50,213 nt of DNA from Peptostreptococcaceae bacterium (GCA_025210335.1 JAOARY010000040.1:1-50213); one strand, 5' to 3'; positions 16,645-27,965 are shown, counted from the first letter of the stretch. Translations and numbers: made by a program. The notes: generated from the letters alone by a model not told the origin.

Positions 16645-17610
16645 TTAATTCATTATTTTACAAGATATAATAAAACCTGTTATTGATGTGAATATAAATA
16701 TTATAACACCTAAGCTAATTGATTTTAAACCCTTATCTTTTATATCTTTAAAATCAACCATTAGTCCCATAGATATCATTGCCATCAAAATCGAATATGA
16801 ACTTAATTTTGATAAAATAAAAGTTATAGAACTATTTATATTAAATAAACTATTTATTAAAACTGCTAATAAAAAATATTTTAGATATGTAGGAAATTTA
16901 ACTTTTGCTTCTTTTTCTTTATATATATTACTAAGTACTAAAGAAACAGGTACCAACATTAAAACTCTAAGCATTTTTACAAATGTTCCAACTTCCAATG
17001 AAGTTTCACCTCTTAAACCAGCAGCTGCAAGTGCATGTGCTACCCCATGTAATGATATTCCACAAAAAGCACCAAACTGAGCATCTGTTAAATTTATAAT
17101 ATTTCCAATAAAAGAATATAATAAAACTCCTATAGCTCCAAGTACACTAACAATGGATACAGAAATGACAGTATCTTTTTCCTCTGCTTGTATAACTGGT
17201 CCCATAGCAACAACCGCTGAAGCTCCGCAAATACTAGATCCAACACCTATTAAAACACCTGTTTTTTGATCGACTTTCATAATTTTAGATAAATAAAATC
17301 CAAGCATCAAAGCCATTACTATAATAAATATTACACTAAAAAAAGTCCTAGGACCTGCATTTTTAACCAAATAAAAATCTAATTTAAATCCAAGTAGAAT
17401 AATTCCAAATTTCAATAGTTTTTTAAGACAAAAATTTATACCAGATTTATATTCTTCCTTTACAGTAAATACATTTGAATAAATCATTCCCAAAATTATA
17501 CCAATTGTGAGAATCTCCAAACTCAAAATATTACCCAATAATTTCTCTATTATTACAGAAATTATCAAAAATAAAAAAACAAAAATTATACCTTTATAAT
17601 TATTTTTCAC
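16645..17610 (-). CDS. YeiH family putative sulfate exporter-type membrane protein
   Basis: A 321-aa protein with about ten membrane helices. The family-typical stretches GVGSSICGASAVVAMGPVI and GISLHGVAHALAAAG are present. The YeiH/PSE family is annotated as putative sulfate exporters, but transport has hardly been tested, so the substrate is uncertain. The frame continues to an ATG at 17625. That ATG precedes the GGAGG, whereas GTG at 17610 follows it by 8 nt and gives (M)KNNYKGIIFVFLF, so I prefer GTG. The gene sits between yihY-like and rtcB genes on the same strand. Confidence 0.82.
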   Translation of the reverse strand: MKNNYKGIIFVFLFLIISVIIEKLLGNILSLEILTIGIILGMIYSNVFTVKEEYKSGINFCLKKLLKFGIILLGFKLDFYLVKNAGPRTFFSVIFIIVMALMLGFYLSKIMKVDQKTGVLIGVGSSICGASAVVAMGPVIQAEEKDTVISVSIVSVLGAIGVLLYSFIGNIINLTDAQFGAFCGISLHGVAHALAAAGLRGETSLEVGTFVKMLRVLMLVPVSLVLSNIYKEKEAKVKFPTYLKYFLLAVLINSLFNINSSITFILSKLSSYSILMAMISMGLMVDFKDIKDKGLKSISLGVIIFIFTSITGFIISCKIMN

Positions 17611-17691
17611 ATTAATCGCCTCCATAAGTAAGTATATATCAACTTTTTAATAATTAGAAATTATATTTACTTATAGTTTTATAAGAAAAAT

Positions 17692-18495
17692 TTATAATTC
17701 TTCAATAACTGTGTTATATTCTGCACCTAAAAGTATTATTATGCTGCTTAAATAAAGCCATAGTAATAATGCAATAATTCCTCCAATACTTCCATACATT
17801 TTATTATAATTAGAAAAATTATTAACATAGAACGAAAATAAAATAGACATTAAAATCCAAATAACACTTGAAAACAATGCCCCCTTATAAAATTTTTTCA
17901 AAGGTCTTTTTTTAATATCACAAAATTTATAAAATATTGTCAATATAAAAATAATAAAGATTAACGGCATAAAATATTTAACAAAATACCAAGGTGTTAT
18001 AAATACTTTTGGAATTTTTAAAAAATCAAAAATTAAATAAGCTATATGTTTTCCAAAAACTATGAATGAAATAAGTAATACTATTGATAATGCAAAACAA
18101 AATGTCATTACTACAGAAATTACTCTAATCTTTATGAAATTGATTTTTTCCTTTTCATTATATGATTTTGAAACTCCCTTTATAAGTGCCTTCGTTCCAT
18201 TTGACGATACCCATATACTACTTAGAAGACCTAATGATACTATTGTTTGAGAATCTTCTAATTTTATTTCATTTATTATTGCAAATACCAAATCATAACT
18301 TGTTTTTGGTATAAAACTTAATATCTGAGTCAATACTTCCTCATTATCTATTGGTGTGTAATTTAATATTGCTATTAACATTATTAAAAATGGAAAAAAA
18401 GATAATATTAGATTATATGTTGCTAAGCCCGCAAAAGATGTCAACTCCTTTTTATTAAAATTCCTAAATGTCTCAATAAAGTTTTTAATTATCAT
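17692..18495 (-). CDS. YihY/BrkB family membrane protein
   Basis: A 267-aa integral membrane protein with about six helices. The conserved YihY/UPF0761 features are present: FAGLATYNLILSFFPFLIMLIAIL at the N-terminus and YGSIGGIIALLLWLYLSSIIILLGAEYN at the C-terminus. Some members were called ribonuclease BN in error; the real function is unknown, with suggestions of lipid or envelope roles. Start ATG with AGGAGT upstream. It is the first gene of a probable yihY-yeiH-rtcB run, with 81 nt before the next start. Confidence 0.85.
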   Translation of the reverse strand: MIIKNFIETFRNFNKKELTSFAGLATYNLILSFFPFLIMLIAILNYTPIDNEEVLTQILSFIPKTSYDLVFAIINEIKLEDSQTIVSLGLLSSIWVSSNGTKALIKGVSKSYNEKEKINFIKIRVISVVMTFCFALSIVLLISFIVFGKHIAYLIFDFLKIPKVFITPWYFVKYFMPLIFIIFILTIFYKFCDIKKRPLKKFYKGALFSSVIWILMSILFSFYVNNFSNYNKMYGSIGGIIALLLWLYLSSIIILLGAEYNTVIEEL

Positions 18496-18717
18496 AAAAT
18501 ATTACTCCTTTGTTTTATTAATATATATTATAAATATAAAATTAAAATTCATCTTTATTACTATATACCTAAAATAATTAAATCTAATTTTTTCGCTTTT
18601 TATAAACATTTTAATTACCACCACTCATATTCTCATAATTAATATTTATTTATACAAAAATATTAATATATCTTATTGTATTTAATTTAATAAGGAATGT
18701 AAAATTTAATAATTTTA

Positions 18718-18726
18718 TGTTATAAT
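18718..18726 (+). promoter_or_regulatory. Extended -10 promoter of the ABC-F gene
   Basis: TGTTATAAT is a perfect extended -10 element (TGN-TATAAT). A poor -35 (TGTAAA at 18698-18703) lies 17 bp upstream. Transcription would start near 18733, about 27 nt before the TTG start. Confidence 0.5.
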
Positions 18727-18741
18727 TTTATTTTAGATTAG

Positions 18742-20352
<1,611 letters not shown>

Positions 20353-20362
20353 TATATAATAA

Positions 20363-20397
20363 AAAAAAGAACCTATAAAATGTATAGGTTCTTTTTT
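20363..20397 (+). terminator. Terminator of the ABC-F gene
   Basis: A perfect 15-bp stem (20363-20377 with 20383-20397) with a 5-nt loop and T tail, right after the stop codon. Confidence 0.9.
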
Positions 20398-20493
20398 TAT
20401 TATGGTTATAATTTTAAATTTATTATGTATTTTTTTTACATTTATTTTGACTTTTTATTTATTTTTTATTATAATTTTGATTGGGTGATTAAT

Positions 20494-20751
20494 ATGTATT
20501 ATGATTTTGAAGATGAAATTTATGAAGAACATTATGATCAATCATATAGATTTCTAAAAAATGCACTTTCAAATGATTTGAAAAAAGAAATAAATATATT
20601 AGAAACAACGTTAGAGAATATGTTAACTTATCAAGGTAATGATTGGACTGGTCGTGGAGATATTTCAAGTGTAAAATTAAATGCTTATATAGCTGCTGCG
20701 GAAGCTCTAAAAGAAGAACTTAAAGAAAAATTAAAACAAGCTAATAAATAA
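20494..20751 (+). CDS. Small acidic protein of unknown function
   Basis: An 85-aa soluble, mostly helical protein, with an acidic Tyr-rich start (MYYDFEDEIYEEHYDQSYRF). A helical body with SSVKLNAYIAAAEALKEELKEKLK follows. I do not recognise a family. The frame is open back to 20380, but that part lies in the terminator of the preceding gene and encodes Phe/Tyr-rich sequence. The ATG at 20494 with GGGTGA upstream is the sensible start. The coding-like composition (Ala/Glu/Lys-rich, unlike the surrounding noise) and a terminator immediately after the stop support a real gene. Confidence 0.6.
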   Translation: MYYDFEDEIYEEHYDQSYRFLKNALSNDLKKEINILETTLENMLTYQGNDWTGRGDISSVKLNAYIAAAEALKEELKEKLKQANK

Positions 20752-20784
20752 AAAAAGATGAAATAAAATTATTTCATCTTTTTT
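20751..20784. terminator. Bidirectional terminator
   Basis: Perfect 16-bp arms (20751-20766 with 20769-20784) flanked by A and T runs, shared by the small acidic gene and the adenylate-forming enzyme gene, whose stop codon (20774-20776) lies inside it. Confidence 0.85.
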
Positions 20785-22078
20785 TATTTATTATCCTTTT
20801 TAACTTTTTTCCCATCTCATACTCAATATTATCTATAAATACAATCTGTACATTATTATAACTTTTTAATTTTAAATCAAATAGCTCATTTAATGATTTT
20901 AAAACATATTTTTTATTTTCTTTTGTATTTTCTTCATATCCCAAATATACTTTTATTAAATTATCATTTTCTTTTATAACTTGATAATCTGATATATCTG
21001 AACTTGATTTTATTATTGCATTTCTTATAAAATCAGGATAAATCATTATATTTCCCGTTGGTGTTTCAAACCTAAAAACATCATCCATTCTACCTTCAAT
21101 TTTTTTTAATACCCTTGATTTATTATTACAACCACATTCAAAATCATCATCTATTAAAATATCATTAAGTAAATAATTAATAATAGGTTGACTTCTTCTT
21201 GTAAAATCAGTTATAACAGGATGATATCTTTTTTCATCTAAATACATTTTATCAACAATCATAATTTCTTCATTTATATGCAAATTTCCCTTTTCACAAG
21301 TGGATGCAATAAATCCTTCTGTTGCTTGATATATTTGATCTATATTTGCTTTAAATATTTCTTTTAGATATTGCTCATCTTTTTTTTCTAAAAGTTCCGC
21401 AATAGATATTATTTTTTTAGGGTTTATCTCTATCTTATTACTGGATATAGCTTTAGCAATTTCTATTAATAATGAAGGCTGTCCTATTAATATATCCGGC
21501 TTTAAATCATTTAATTGTTTTAAATTTTTATCAAAATCATCAAGTAAATGAAAAAATTTTATATTTATGTTTTTTGATGAAGCACTCTCATACAAATTAT
21601 TATTTGCCCTCATAAAAAATGCTATTTTATAATTTGAAAAAATACCATTGTATAAAGTTTTACAAAGAATTTTACCAGCCCATTTAGCTTGCTCTTTTTC
21701 ACAAGATATAAAGACACCCTTATTTCCAGATGTTCCAGATGAAAGACCAACTGAAATATCGGATAATTTTTTATCGAATTTCTTATTAAGCTCTGAATCC
21801 ACAGCTAATTTAAGCACATCTTTAAGCTTAACATTTACAGTATTTATATCATTAAAATTACTCAACATCTCTTCTTTATTCATATATTTTATATTTTTTT
21901 CTTTTAAATCTTCATAAGTTAAATCTTTGTAATAATAAGAATTTTTATTTAAAAATTTAATATGTTTTTTTAATTTTTTTTCCTGATATTTTTGTAATTT
22001 CTTTCTATCCTTTAATACAAATCTCTCTATAATTTTTTGTTCTAAATAATAATAAAGTATCATTAATTTTTTAATCAT
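20774..22078 (-). CDS. Adenylate-forming enzyme (CapK/F390 synthetase-like)
   Basis: A 434-aa member of the AMP-binding superfamily that would activate a carboxylate as an acyl-adenylate. The phosphate loop SSGTSGNKG is at about 113-121, the A5-type YQATEG motif follows, and GRMDDVFRF marks the A7/A8 region. It resembles the 'putative adenylate-forming enzyme' group (TIGR02304, from memory) rather than standard acyl-CoA ligases. It overlaps the MBL hydrolase gene by 8 bp and is the last gene of a four-gene operon with a KAS III-like synthase and an SDR. The substrate is unknown; the context suggests a fatty or beta-hydroxy acid product of the upstream enzymes. Confidence 0.8.
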   Translation of the reverse strand: MIKKLMILYYYLEQKIIERFVLKDRKKLQKYQEKKLKKHIKFLNKNSYYYKDLTYEDLKEKNIKYMNKEEMLSNFNDINTVNVKLKDVLKLAVDSELNKKFDKKLSDISVGLSSGTSGNKGVFISCEKEQAKWAGKILCKTLYNGIFSNYKIAFFMRANNNLYESASSKNINIKFFHLLDDFDKNLKQLNDLKPDILIGQPSLLIEIAKAISSNKIEINPKKIISIAELLEKKDEQYLKEIFKANIDQIYQATEGFIASTCEKGNLHINEEIMIVDKMYLDEKRYHPVITDFTRRSQPIINYLLNDILIDDDFECGCNNKSRVLKKIEGRMDDVFRFETPTGNIMIYPDFIRNAIIKSSSDISDYQVIKENDNLIKVYLGYEENTKENKKYVLKSLNELFDLKLKSYNNVQIVFIDNIEYEMGKKLKRIINKKR

Positions 22079-22838
22079 GCGTTGCCACCATTTTATATTT
22101 ATTTTTTATATATATATTATGAAGTTTATTTAATGTTTTTTCATATTCCTCATAATTATCATGTATTATTTTAGTTAATTTTCTTGGCATCATATTATAA
22201 ATAAGATTTTCCTTTTGCCAATATGCATCTGCAACATAAAATAAATCTTTGTATACAACTCCATATTGACCTTTTGCATGCCCTTCTAAATTTATAAATT
22301 TAAACTCTTTGTATTCATAAACTTTATCAAACCCAAAAAAAGGTTTTACTTTTTTCAAATCCTCTATAAATATTACTCTTTGGTCAAAATCACTTGGCAA
22401 TAATTCCTTTATAAACCCAGTTTTTAATTTATTAAATCCTCTTGAGTTTAAACAATTAAGATAAGCCTCTTTACTACAAATAATAGGAATTTTTTTATAA
22501 TTAAAAAGTCCACCAATATGATCTATATGAAAATGAGATAATATTATAATATCTGGCTTTAATTTAAAAAAATCAAATTTAATCAAATTTATTGGGGTTA
22601 TAAAATTATGTATTTTTACTTTTATATTATCCAATTCATTTATATAATTTGAATAACCTGTATCAATCAATACATTTTTCAATTTTGAATTTTTTATATA
22701 TATTATCTTTGAATTAAATTTTATTTTTTTACTTTTTTGATTTGGTAAAGCATTTTTTATATCATTTAAACAATAGCCTGTATTATATATAAATATATCT
22801 TTACTTAGTTCTATACCATTTTGCAAAATTTTGAACAC
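22071..22838 (-). CDS. MBL-fold metallo-hydrolase
   Basis: A 255-aa enzyme of the metallo-beta-lactamase fold. The metal-binding motif SHFHIDHIGG is intact. NLEGHAKGQ supplies the third histidine, VADA the bridging Asp and ATHD the last His, which sits at the very C-terminus. Such enzymes hydrolyse lactones, thioesters or phosphoesters; an acyl-thioester or lactone fits this operon. The start ATG lies within the end of the upstream SDR gene (38-bp overlap) behind AGAAGGTG, so translation is coupled. The 3' end overlaps the adenylate-forming enzyme gene by 8 bp. Confidence 0.82.
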   Translation of the reverse strand: MFKILQNGIELSKDIFIYNTGYCLNDIKNALPNQKSKKIKFNSKIIYIKNSKLKNVLIDTGYSNYINELDNIKVKIHNFITPINLIKFDFFKLKPDIIILSHFHIDHIGGLFNYKKIPIICSKEAYLNCLNSRGFNKLKTGFIKELLPSDFDQRVIFIEDLKKVKPFFGFDKVYEYKEFKFINLEGHAKGQYGVVYKDLFYVADAYWQKENLIYNMMPRKLTKIIHDNYEEYEKTLNKLHNIYIKNKYKMVATHD

Positions 22839-23763
22839 CTTCTTTAGTTGTATAAATTGGTTTATAATTTAAATCATTTTTTATATTGCTTATATCTAAA
22901 GTTTGAGAATTTCCAAGAACCGATATTGCGTATTTTGTAACTATTGGTCTTATTTTGAACAGTCTACTTATATATTCAATTGTTGATGCTACTATTAAAA
23001 CCAATTTATAATTTAATTTTTTATACTCAAAAACTTCTCCTAATTCCAATTCCAAAAGTTCAAATATATCTTTTAATTTAAGTGGTCTTCCATCTGTTAC
23101 ATTATATGAATTATTGTTAAATTCATCAGAAGCATTTATTGCCAAATATATAGCCTGGCATACATTTTTAACATAAGTAAAGTCCGCATTACAATTTCCA
23201 TTTTTAAAAAGAGGTATTCCTCTCTTTGATATCTTAATTAATCTTGGAAGTAATGTATTGTCATACTCTCCATATATTGCTCTTGGTCTTAGTGTTATAT
23301 TATTAAGCTTAGAATTTCTAATTATTTTCTCTGCTTCATATTTAGTTTCTGCATAACAATTTACAAAATCACCAAAAATATCTTTTTCACAAACATTTTC
23401 TTTACTATCACAATTAAAATAAATAGATGGAGTTGATATATTTATTATTCTTTTTAGATTTCTATTTTTTTTTGCAAAATCAACTAAGTTTTTAGTAAGA
23501 ACTATATTAGATTTTCTATAATCATTAAAAAATGCATCATCAGTACTTAAAGCTGCACAATGTACTATATAATCAAAATCCATATCAAATTTTAAAAATT
23601 CAACCTCATTAGACAAGTCTGCCCTTATATATTTATAATTATTTATTTTAATATCAATATCTTTTCGTCCAACACCAACTACAAAGTATCCTTTTTCAAG
23701 CAAAAAATCTCTAGTATTAATTCCTAAAAACCCACTCGCTCCAGTTAATAATATTTTTTTCAT
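22801..23763 (-). CDS. NAD(P)-dependent epimerase/dehydratase (extended SDR)
   Basis: A 320-aa extended short-chain dehydrogenase. The Rossmann motif TGASGFLGINT is at the N-terminus. Further motifs are VHCAALS, INISTPSIY, the catalytic YAETKYEAEK (YxxxK), and RPRAIYGEYD for the substrate side. It may reduce a 3-keto acyl product or modify a sugar; a 3-beta-HSD/OleD-like reductase role would fit the neighbouring ketoacyl synthase. The ATG overlaps the synthase stop (TGATG), so translation is coupled. An in-frame TTG just before it is less likely. Confidence 0.82.
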   Translation of the reverse strand: MKKILLTGASGFLGINTRDFLLEKGYFVVGVGRKDIDIKINNYKYIRADLSNEVEFLKFDMDFDYIVHCAALSTDDAFFNDYRKSNIVLTKNLVDFAKKNRNLKRIINISTPSIYFNCDSKENVCEKDIFGDFVNCYAETKYEAEKIIRNSKLNNITLRPRAIYGEYDNTLLPRLIKISKRGIPLFKNGNCNADFTYVKNVCQAIYLAINASDEFNNNSYNVTDGRPLKLKDIFELLELELGEVFEYKKLNYKLVLIVASTIEYISRLFKIRPIVTKYAISVLGNSQTLDISNIKNDLNYKPIYTTKEGVQNFAKWYRTK

Positions 23764-24758
23764 CAATATTTTATTACAACTCCTCCAATAGATACACCCG
23801 CAGATGTGCCTATTAACAATATTTTATTACCCCTTTTAATTTTCCCTTCTAATATAGCTTTACTAAATGCAAAAGGTATTGAAGCTGCAATCATATTACC
23901 ATATTCAGAAACTATATTTATAAGTTTTTCTTTTTTAAAATTTAATTTTTTCGATATAATTCTTAAACTAGATGGAGATGCCTGATGTGGAACTATATAA
24001 TCTAGATCATTTAAATTAATTTCTGTCTTTTTAAGAAGTTCATCTAAAAAATCTGGTAATTTCTTATATGATAATTCAAAAACCTCTTTACCTTTCATTT
24101 CAAACAAAAATTTTTCTTTAGTTTCTTTTGTGTAATTTTTATCATTTGGAGGAAATTTCGAACCACCGTATTGTATTTGACATAAATTTGCTCCAATACT
24201 ATATGTTCTATGAAGTCCTTCATATATGTAATTTTGGTCATTGCTCTTTTTTAAAATAACGCAAGCTGCACCATCACCAAAAAGACCTGCACTTTCTAAA
24301 TGATTATAATTTATGCATTTTGATGCTATTTCACTTGAAACAAGAGCAATATTTTTATATCTATTAGATTCTATTAATATTGCTAAATGATCTAATGCTG
24401 TTACAAAACTTAAACAAGTTGAATTTATGTCAAAACAAGCAATTCCTAAATCCAATAAACCTAATTGTTTTTGTATCAAAGATGATGTTGATGGAATTAT
24501 TTGTTCAATAGAAGCTCCTGCATAACAAATCAAATCTAATTCTTCTTTTTTTAAATTTGCATTTTCTAAAGCTTGTAAAATTGCTTCTTTAGCCATAAAT
24601 GATACCGTTTCTTCTTTTACATATCTTCTATTTAAAACTTTTATTTTTTTCTTAACAGTTCCTTTTTTCACATTTGCAATTTTGTCTACATCAAATGCAC
24701 TTACAATATTTTGGGGTTCATAAACTCCAACACCTGCAATTTTAACATTAAATTTCAT
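23763..24758 (-). CDS. 3-oxoacyl-ACP synthase III-like enzyme (FabH/OleA-type thiolase fold)
   Basis: A 331-aa condensing enzyme with the Cys-His-Asn triad of KAS III enzymes: Cys115 in INSTCLSF, His258 in VPHQASPSSLRI, Asn288 in EYGNMIAASIP. GLFGDGAACVIL and the C-terminal GTSAGVSIGG loop are also typical. It should join two acyl groups by Claisen condensation. It heads an operon with an SDR, a metallo-hydrolase and an adenylate-forming enzyme and lies away from any fab cluster, so a secondary-metabolite role is likelier than fatty acid initiation. ATG start with GGTGG upstream. It is divergent from the NRPS gene, with which it probably shares a pathway. Confidence 0.86.
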   Translation of the reverse strand: MKFNVKIAGVGVYEPQNIVSAFDVDKIANVKKGTVKKKIKVLNRRYVKEETVSFMAKEAILQALENANLKKEELDLICYAGASIEQIIPSTSSLIQKQLGLLDLGIACFDINSTCLSFVTALDHLAILIESNRYKNIALVSSEIASKCINYNHLESAGLFGDGAACVILKKSNDQNYIYEGLHRTYSIGANLCQIQYGGSKFPPNDKNYTKETKEKFLFEMKGKEVFELSYKKLPDFLDELLKKTEINLNDLDYIVPHQASPSSLRIISKKLNFKKEKLINIVSEYGNMIAASIPFAFSKAILEGKIKRGNKILLIGTSAGVSIGGVVIKY

Positions 24759-25010
24759 AATATTACCACCTTTTTATATTAAAAATATAAGCATATTAAT
24801 TTTATCCTCTATAAATCAAATTTAAATTAATCTTAAATTAAATTCATATTAATTTTCAAACTATATTTTTTAATCCGACTTTAATTTATAATCATTCATA
24901 TTGTTTTTCCGATATATAAATAAAATTTTATGTTATTTTTATTAATTATTCAACAATTAGTATATAGATAAATTTAATAATTCTAACAAATAAACTAAAG
25001 TGGTGTTAAA

Positions 25011-27965
25011 ATGAGTAAAAAAAAATATAAAAGAAATTTAAGTCTTAATGAAAAACTATACAAAGTACTAGAAAATAGTTATGAATCACTAGCAATACAA
25101 ATTATAGTCGAAGGTTTTGGAGAAATTGATATAAATGAATTTAAAAAAGCTGTAAAAAAATCTTGTGACTATAATCCTTTATGCAAATGTATCTATTCAA
25201 ATAATAAATGGGTTGAGGATTCTAAATACCCTCCAATTCATCATTTAAATTCCTTTGATTTTAATGGTTTTGATTTTTCCTCAGATTTATTTAAAAGAAA
25301 AATTGATCACAATAATACTTCAATTGCAGAAATTTTTATTATACATTCAAAACCTACTAAAATATTATTTAGAATTTTTCACGGAGCTATGGATGGCAAA
25401 GGAGCTTTGACTTGGATAAAAAATATTTTTAAAATCTTGAATAATAAAATTCCTATAAAAACTTTATCTACAGAAAATGACTTATCTATACTATCAAAAT
25501 TACCAATAAAAAATAAAAAAAATAAAATTAAATTTGATAAAGAGATTTTAAATATTAAAAATAATACAAATAAAATTAATACTCTTAGATTAAGCTTAGA
25601 AGGAAAATACATAGCTATAATACCTAAAATAACTAAAATTTTAACAGAAATGTTCAACGATCAAAATAGCTTATACTTAATACCATCAGATTTAAGAAAA
25701 TATATAAAAAACTTAAATACAACATCGAATTTAACTTTTCCTTTTTATCTTCAATGCACTAAATTTGACTCATGGCAAGATATAAACGATAAGCTTTTAG
25801 ACAAATTAAAACAAAAAGAAGATCTAAATTTAAATTTATTTAATTTTAAATTATTAAATAAATTATCTTTAAATAACTTAAAATTGTTAATAAAAGCTTT
25901 AAATTTAATTAACAATTTAAAAAATAAATATTTAATTAGTTCTATAGTATCTAATCTAGGCACAGTTGATCTTTATGATTTTAGTACTAAAAAATTTAAA
26001 GCTACAAATTTTTATTCTATACCAGTTTCTCAACCATTTAGTCCGCTTTCTCTTGTTATTGTTGAAAATCAAAATACAACAGAAATTGTATTTAGTGCTT
26101 ATCAAAAAGCAATTCCTTTAGCTCAATTGAATGCAATCTGTAAAAAAATTGAATATTTTTTAAGTAAAAAAAATATATACAAAGAATTAAATAATAATAA
26201 TTTTAATATCGACCCTAAATTAAACATTATAGATATGTTTATAAACACTGTATTTAAATATCCACAAAATATAGCATTATCTGAAAATAACATAAATCTA
26301 ACCTACAAAGAATTAAACCAAAAATCAGATGTATTAGCTGATATATTATTAAAAAAAGGATTAAAAAAATCTACACATATAGCTGTTTATCTTGATAGAA
26401 GTATTTATTTAATCATAGTAATATTAGCAATTTTTAAAATAGGTGCAATTTATATACCTATTGATACTTCCGCTAAATTCAGAATTAATAATATCTTAAA
26501 TGATGATAATATCAAATTTATAATTACCAACAGCTCTATAAAAGCTGATGTTTCTAGTATTAAAAATAAAAAAATACTGACTATTGATTCTATTAATTTA
26601 AACTTAAAAGTAAATTTTGATAATCAAAATGTTAATGACAATAATATTTTATATCAAATATATACATCGGGATCTACAGGTATTCCAAAAGGGGTACAAA
26701 TCAGTAATAAAGCTTTTAAAAATTATTTATTTTGGGCTAAAAATTATTATGAAATAGATGATAACAATAACTTTGCTTTATTTTCATCTATTTCTGTTGA
26801 CTTTACCTTAACATCAATATTTCTACCTCTTATAAACGGAGGTACTCTATATATTTTTAAAGAATTCAACCATAAAATATTAGAATCAATGCTTATAAAT
26901 TCTAATATTAATTCTTTAAAATTTACACCAACACATTTAAGTCTTATTAATTCTTTAAATCTAAAATTTAATAATAAAAAATTATTAATTATCGGTGGTG
27001 AACAATTAGATACACAACTAGCTTATTCAATTCAGAAAAATTGTGGTCAGAAATGTAAAATTATAAATGAATACGGTCCTACTGAAGCAACAATCGGATG
27101 TATTGCTTACAAATTTGATTATTCTAATGATTTTAAATACACTAATGTTCCCATTGGTAAGCCTATATTTAATACAAAAATTTTACTACTTGATAATGAG
27201 CTTATCTCTGTGAAACCAAATAAAATTGGAGAAATCTATATTTTAGGTAGTCCTCTTGCGCAAGGTTATTATAATGATGAAAATATAACCAAAAATAATT
27301 TTATAAATCTAAATGGTCAAATTGCTTATAAAACTGGGGATTTAGCAAAACTTAATCATGAAAATAATTTTATTTTTATCGGAAGAAAAGATAATCAATT
27401 AAAAATAAATGGACATAGAGTAGAAATTGAAGAAATTAAATATTTAATAAAACAATATAAAAATATTAACGATGTATTTATAAATTATACTAAATGGAAT
27501 ACAAAAATTATTTTAAAATGCTATTTTACATCTAGCAAAATCATTGATATTTTAAAATTAAAAGAATTTCTTAAAACAAAATTAGCAAATTATATGATTC
27601 CAAAATATTTCATTCAAATAGAAAGTTTCCCCATAGCTTCAAATGGAAAAATCGACTTAAAAAAATTACCTAAAGTGAATATAAATAATCAATTTACTGT
27701 AAAAACTATAGATACAAATATTGATTTAACCACTAATCAAAAAAAACTTTTAGATATTTGGGAATCCATTTTAGATTTAAATAAAGAATCTATAGATATC
27801 AATGATAATTTTTTTGAATTAGGTGGTGATTCACTATCATTAATAACTATGATTTGTGCCATTGAAAAAAAATTTTATAAAACTTTTAACTATTTTATTT
27901 TTATAAAAAAACTTAATTTTATATATGAGGATCTAACCATAAACAATCTCGCTAAAATATTATAA
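25011..27965 (+). CDS. Single-module nonribosomal peptide synthetase (C-A-T)
   Basis: A 984-aa enzyme. The condensation/acyltransferase-like domain (about 1-390) has active-site FHGAMDG (His124). The adenylation domain (about 410-890) has YTSGSTGIPKG, NEYGPTEAT, YKTGDLA, GRKDNQLKINGHRVEIEEI and NGKIDL. A carrier domain carries GGDSLSL (Ser941 for phosphopantetheine). No thioesterase or reductase domain is present. Aligning by eye to GrsA gives specificity residues D-F-T-K-I-G-E-I-G-K, very near the asparagine code I recall (DLTKLGEVGK), so Asn is predicted. A starter-type condensation domain implies an N-acyl-asparaginyl product. It is divergent from the synthase operon, which may supply the acyl part or release the product. 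No PPTase is in the window. Confidence 0.85.
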   Translation: MSKKKYKRNLSLNEKLYKVLENSYESLAIQIIVEGFGEIDINEFKKAVKKSCDYNPLCKCIYSNNKWVEDSKYPPIHHLNSFDFNGFDFSSDLFKRKIDHNNTSIAEIFIIHSKPTKILFRIFHGAMDGKGALTWIKNIFKILNNKIPIKTLSTENDLSILSKLPIKNKKNKIKFDKEILNIKNNTNKINTLRLSLEGKYIAIIPKITKILTEMFNDQNSLYLIPSDLRKYIKNLNTTSNLTFPFYLQCTKFDSWQDINDKLLDKLKQKEDLNLNLFNFKLLNKLSLNNLKLLIKALNLINNLKNKYLISSIVSNLGTVDLYDFSTKKFKATNFYSIPVSQPFSPLSLVIVENQNTTEIVFSAYQKAIPLAQLNAICKKIEYFLSKKNIYKELNNNNFNIDPKLNIIDMFINTVFKYPQNIALSENNINLTYKELNQKSDVLADILLKKGLKKSTHIAVYLDRSIYLIIVILAIFKIGAIYIPIDTSAKFRINNILNDDNIKFIITNSSIKADVSSIKNKKILTIDSINLNLKVNFDNQNVNDNNILYQIYTSGSTGIPKGVQISNKAFKNYLFWAKNYYEIDDNNNFALFSSISVDFTLTSIFLPLINGGTLYIFKEFNHKILESMLINSNINSLKFTPTHLSLINSLNLKFNNKKLLIIGGEQLDTQLAYSIQKNCGQKCKIINEYGPTEATIGCIAYKFDYSNDFKYTNVPIGKPIFNTKILLLDNELISVKPNKIGEIYILGSPLAQGYYNDENITKNNFINLNGQIAYKTGDLAKLNHENNFIFIGRKDNQLKINGHRVEIEEIKYLIKQYKNINDVFINYTKWNTKIILKCYFTSSKIIDILKLKEFLKTKLANYMIPKYFIQIESFPIASNGKIDLKKLPKVNINNQFTVKTIDTNIDLTTNQKKLLDIWESILDLNKESIDINDNFFELGGDSLSLITMICAIEKKFYKTFNYFIFIKKLNFIYEDLTINNLAKIL

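Noticed and set aside
16688..17080. 130-codon frame antisense to the YeiH gene
   Set aside because: It lies entirely within a well-supported membrane-protein gene, with no ribosome site and no recognisable product.
20380..20493. Longer N-terminus for the small acidic protein
   Set aside because: It lies in the preceding terminator and encodes an improbable Phe/Tyr run; there is a better ATG at 20494.
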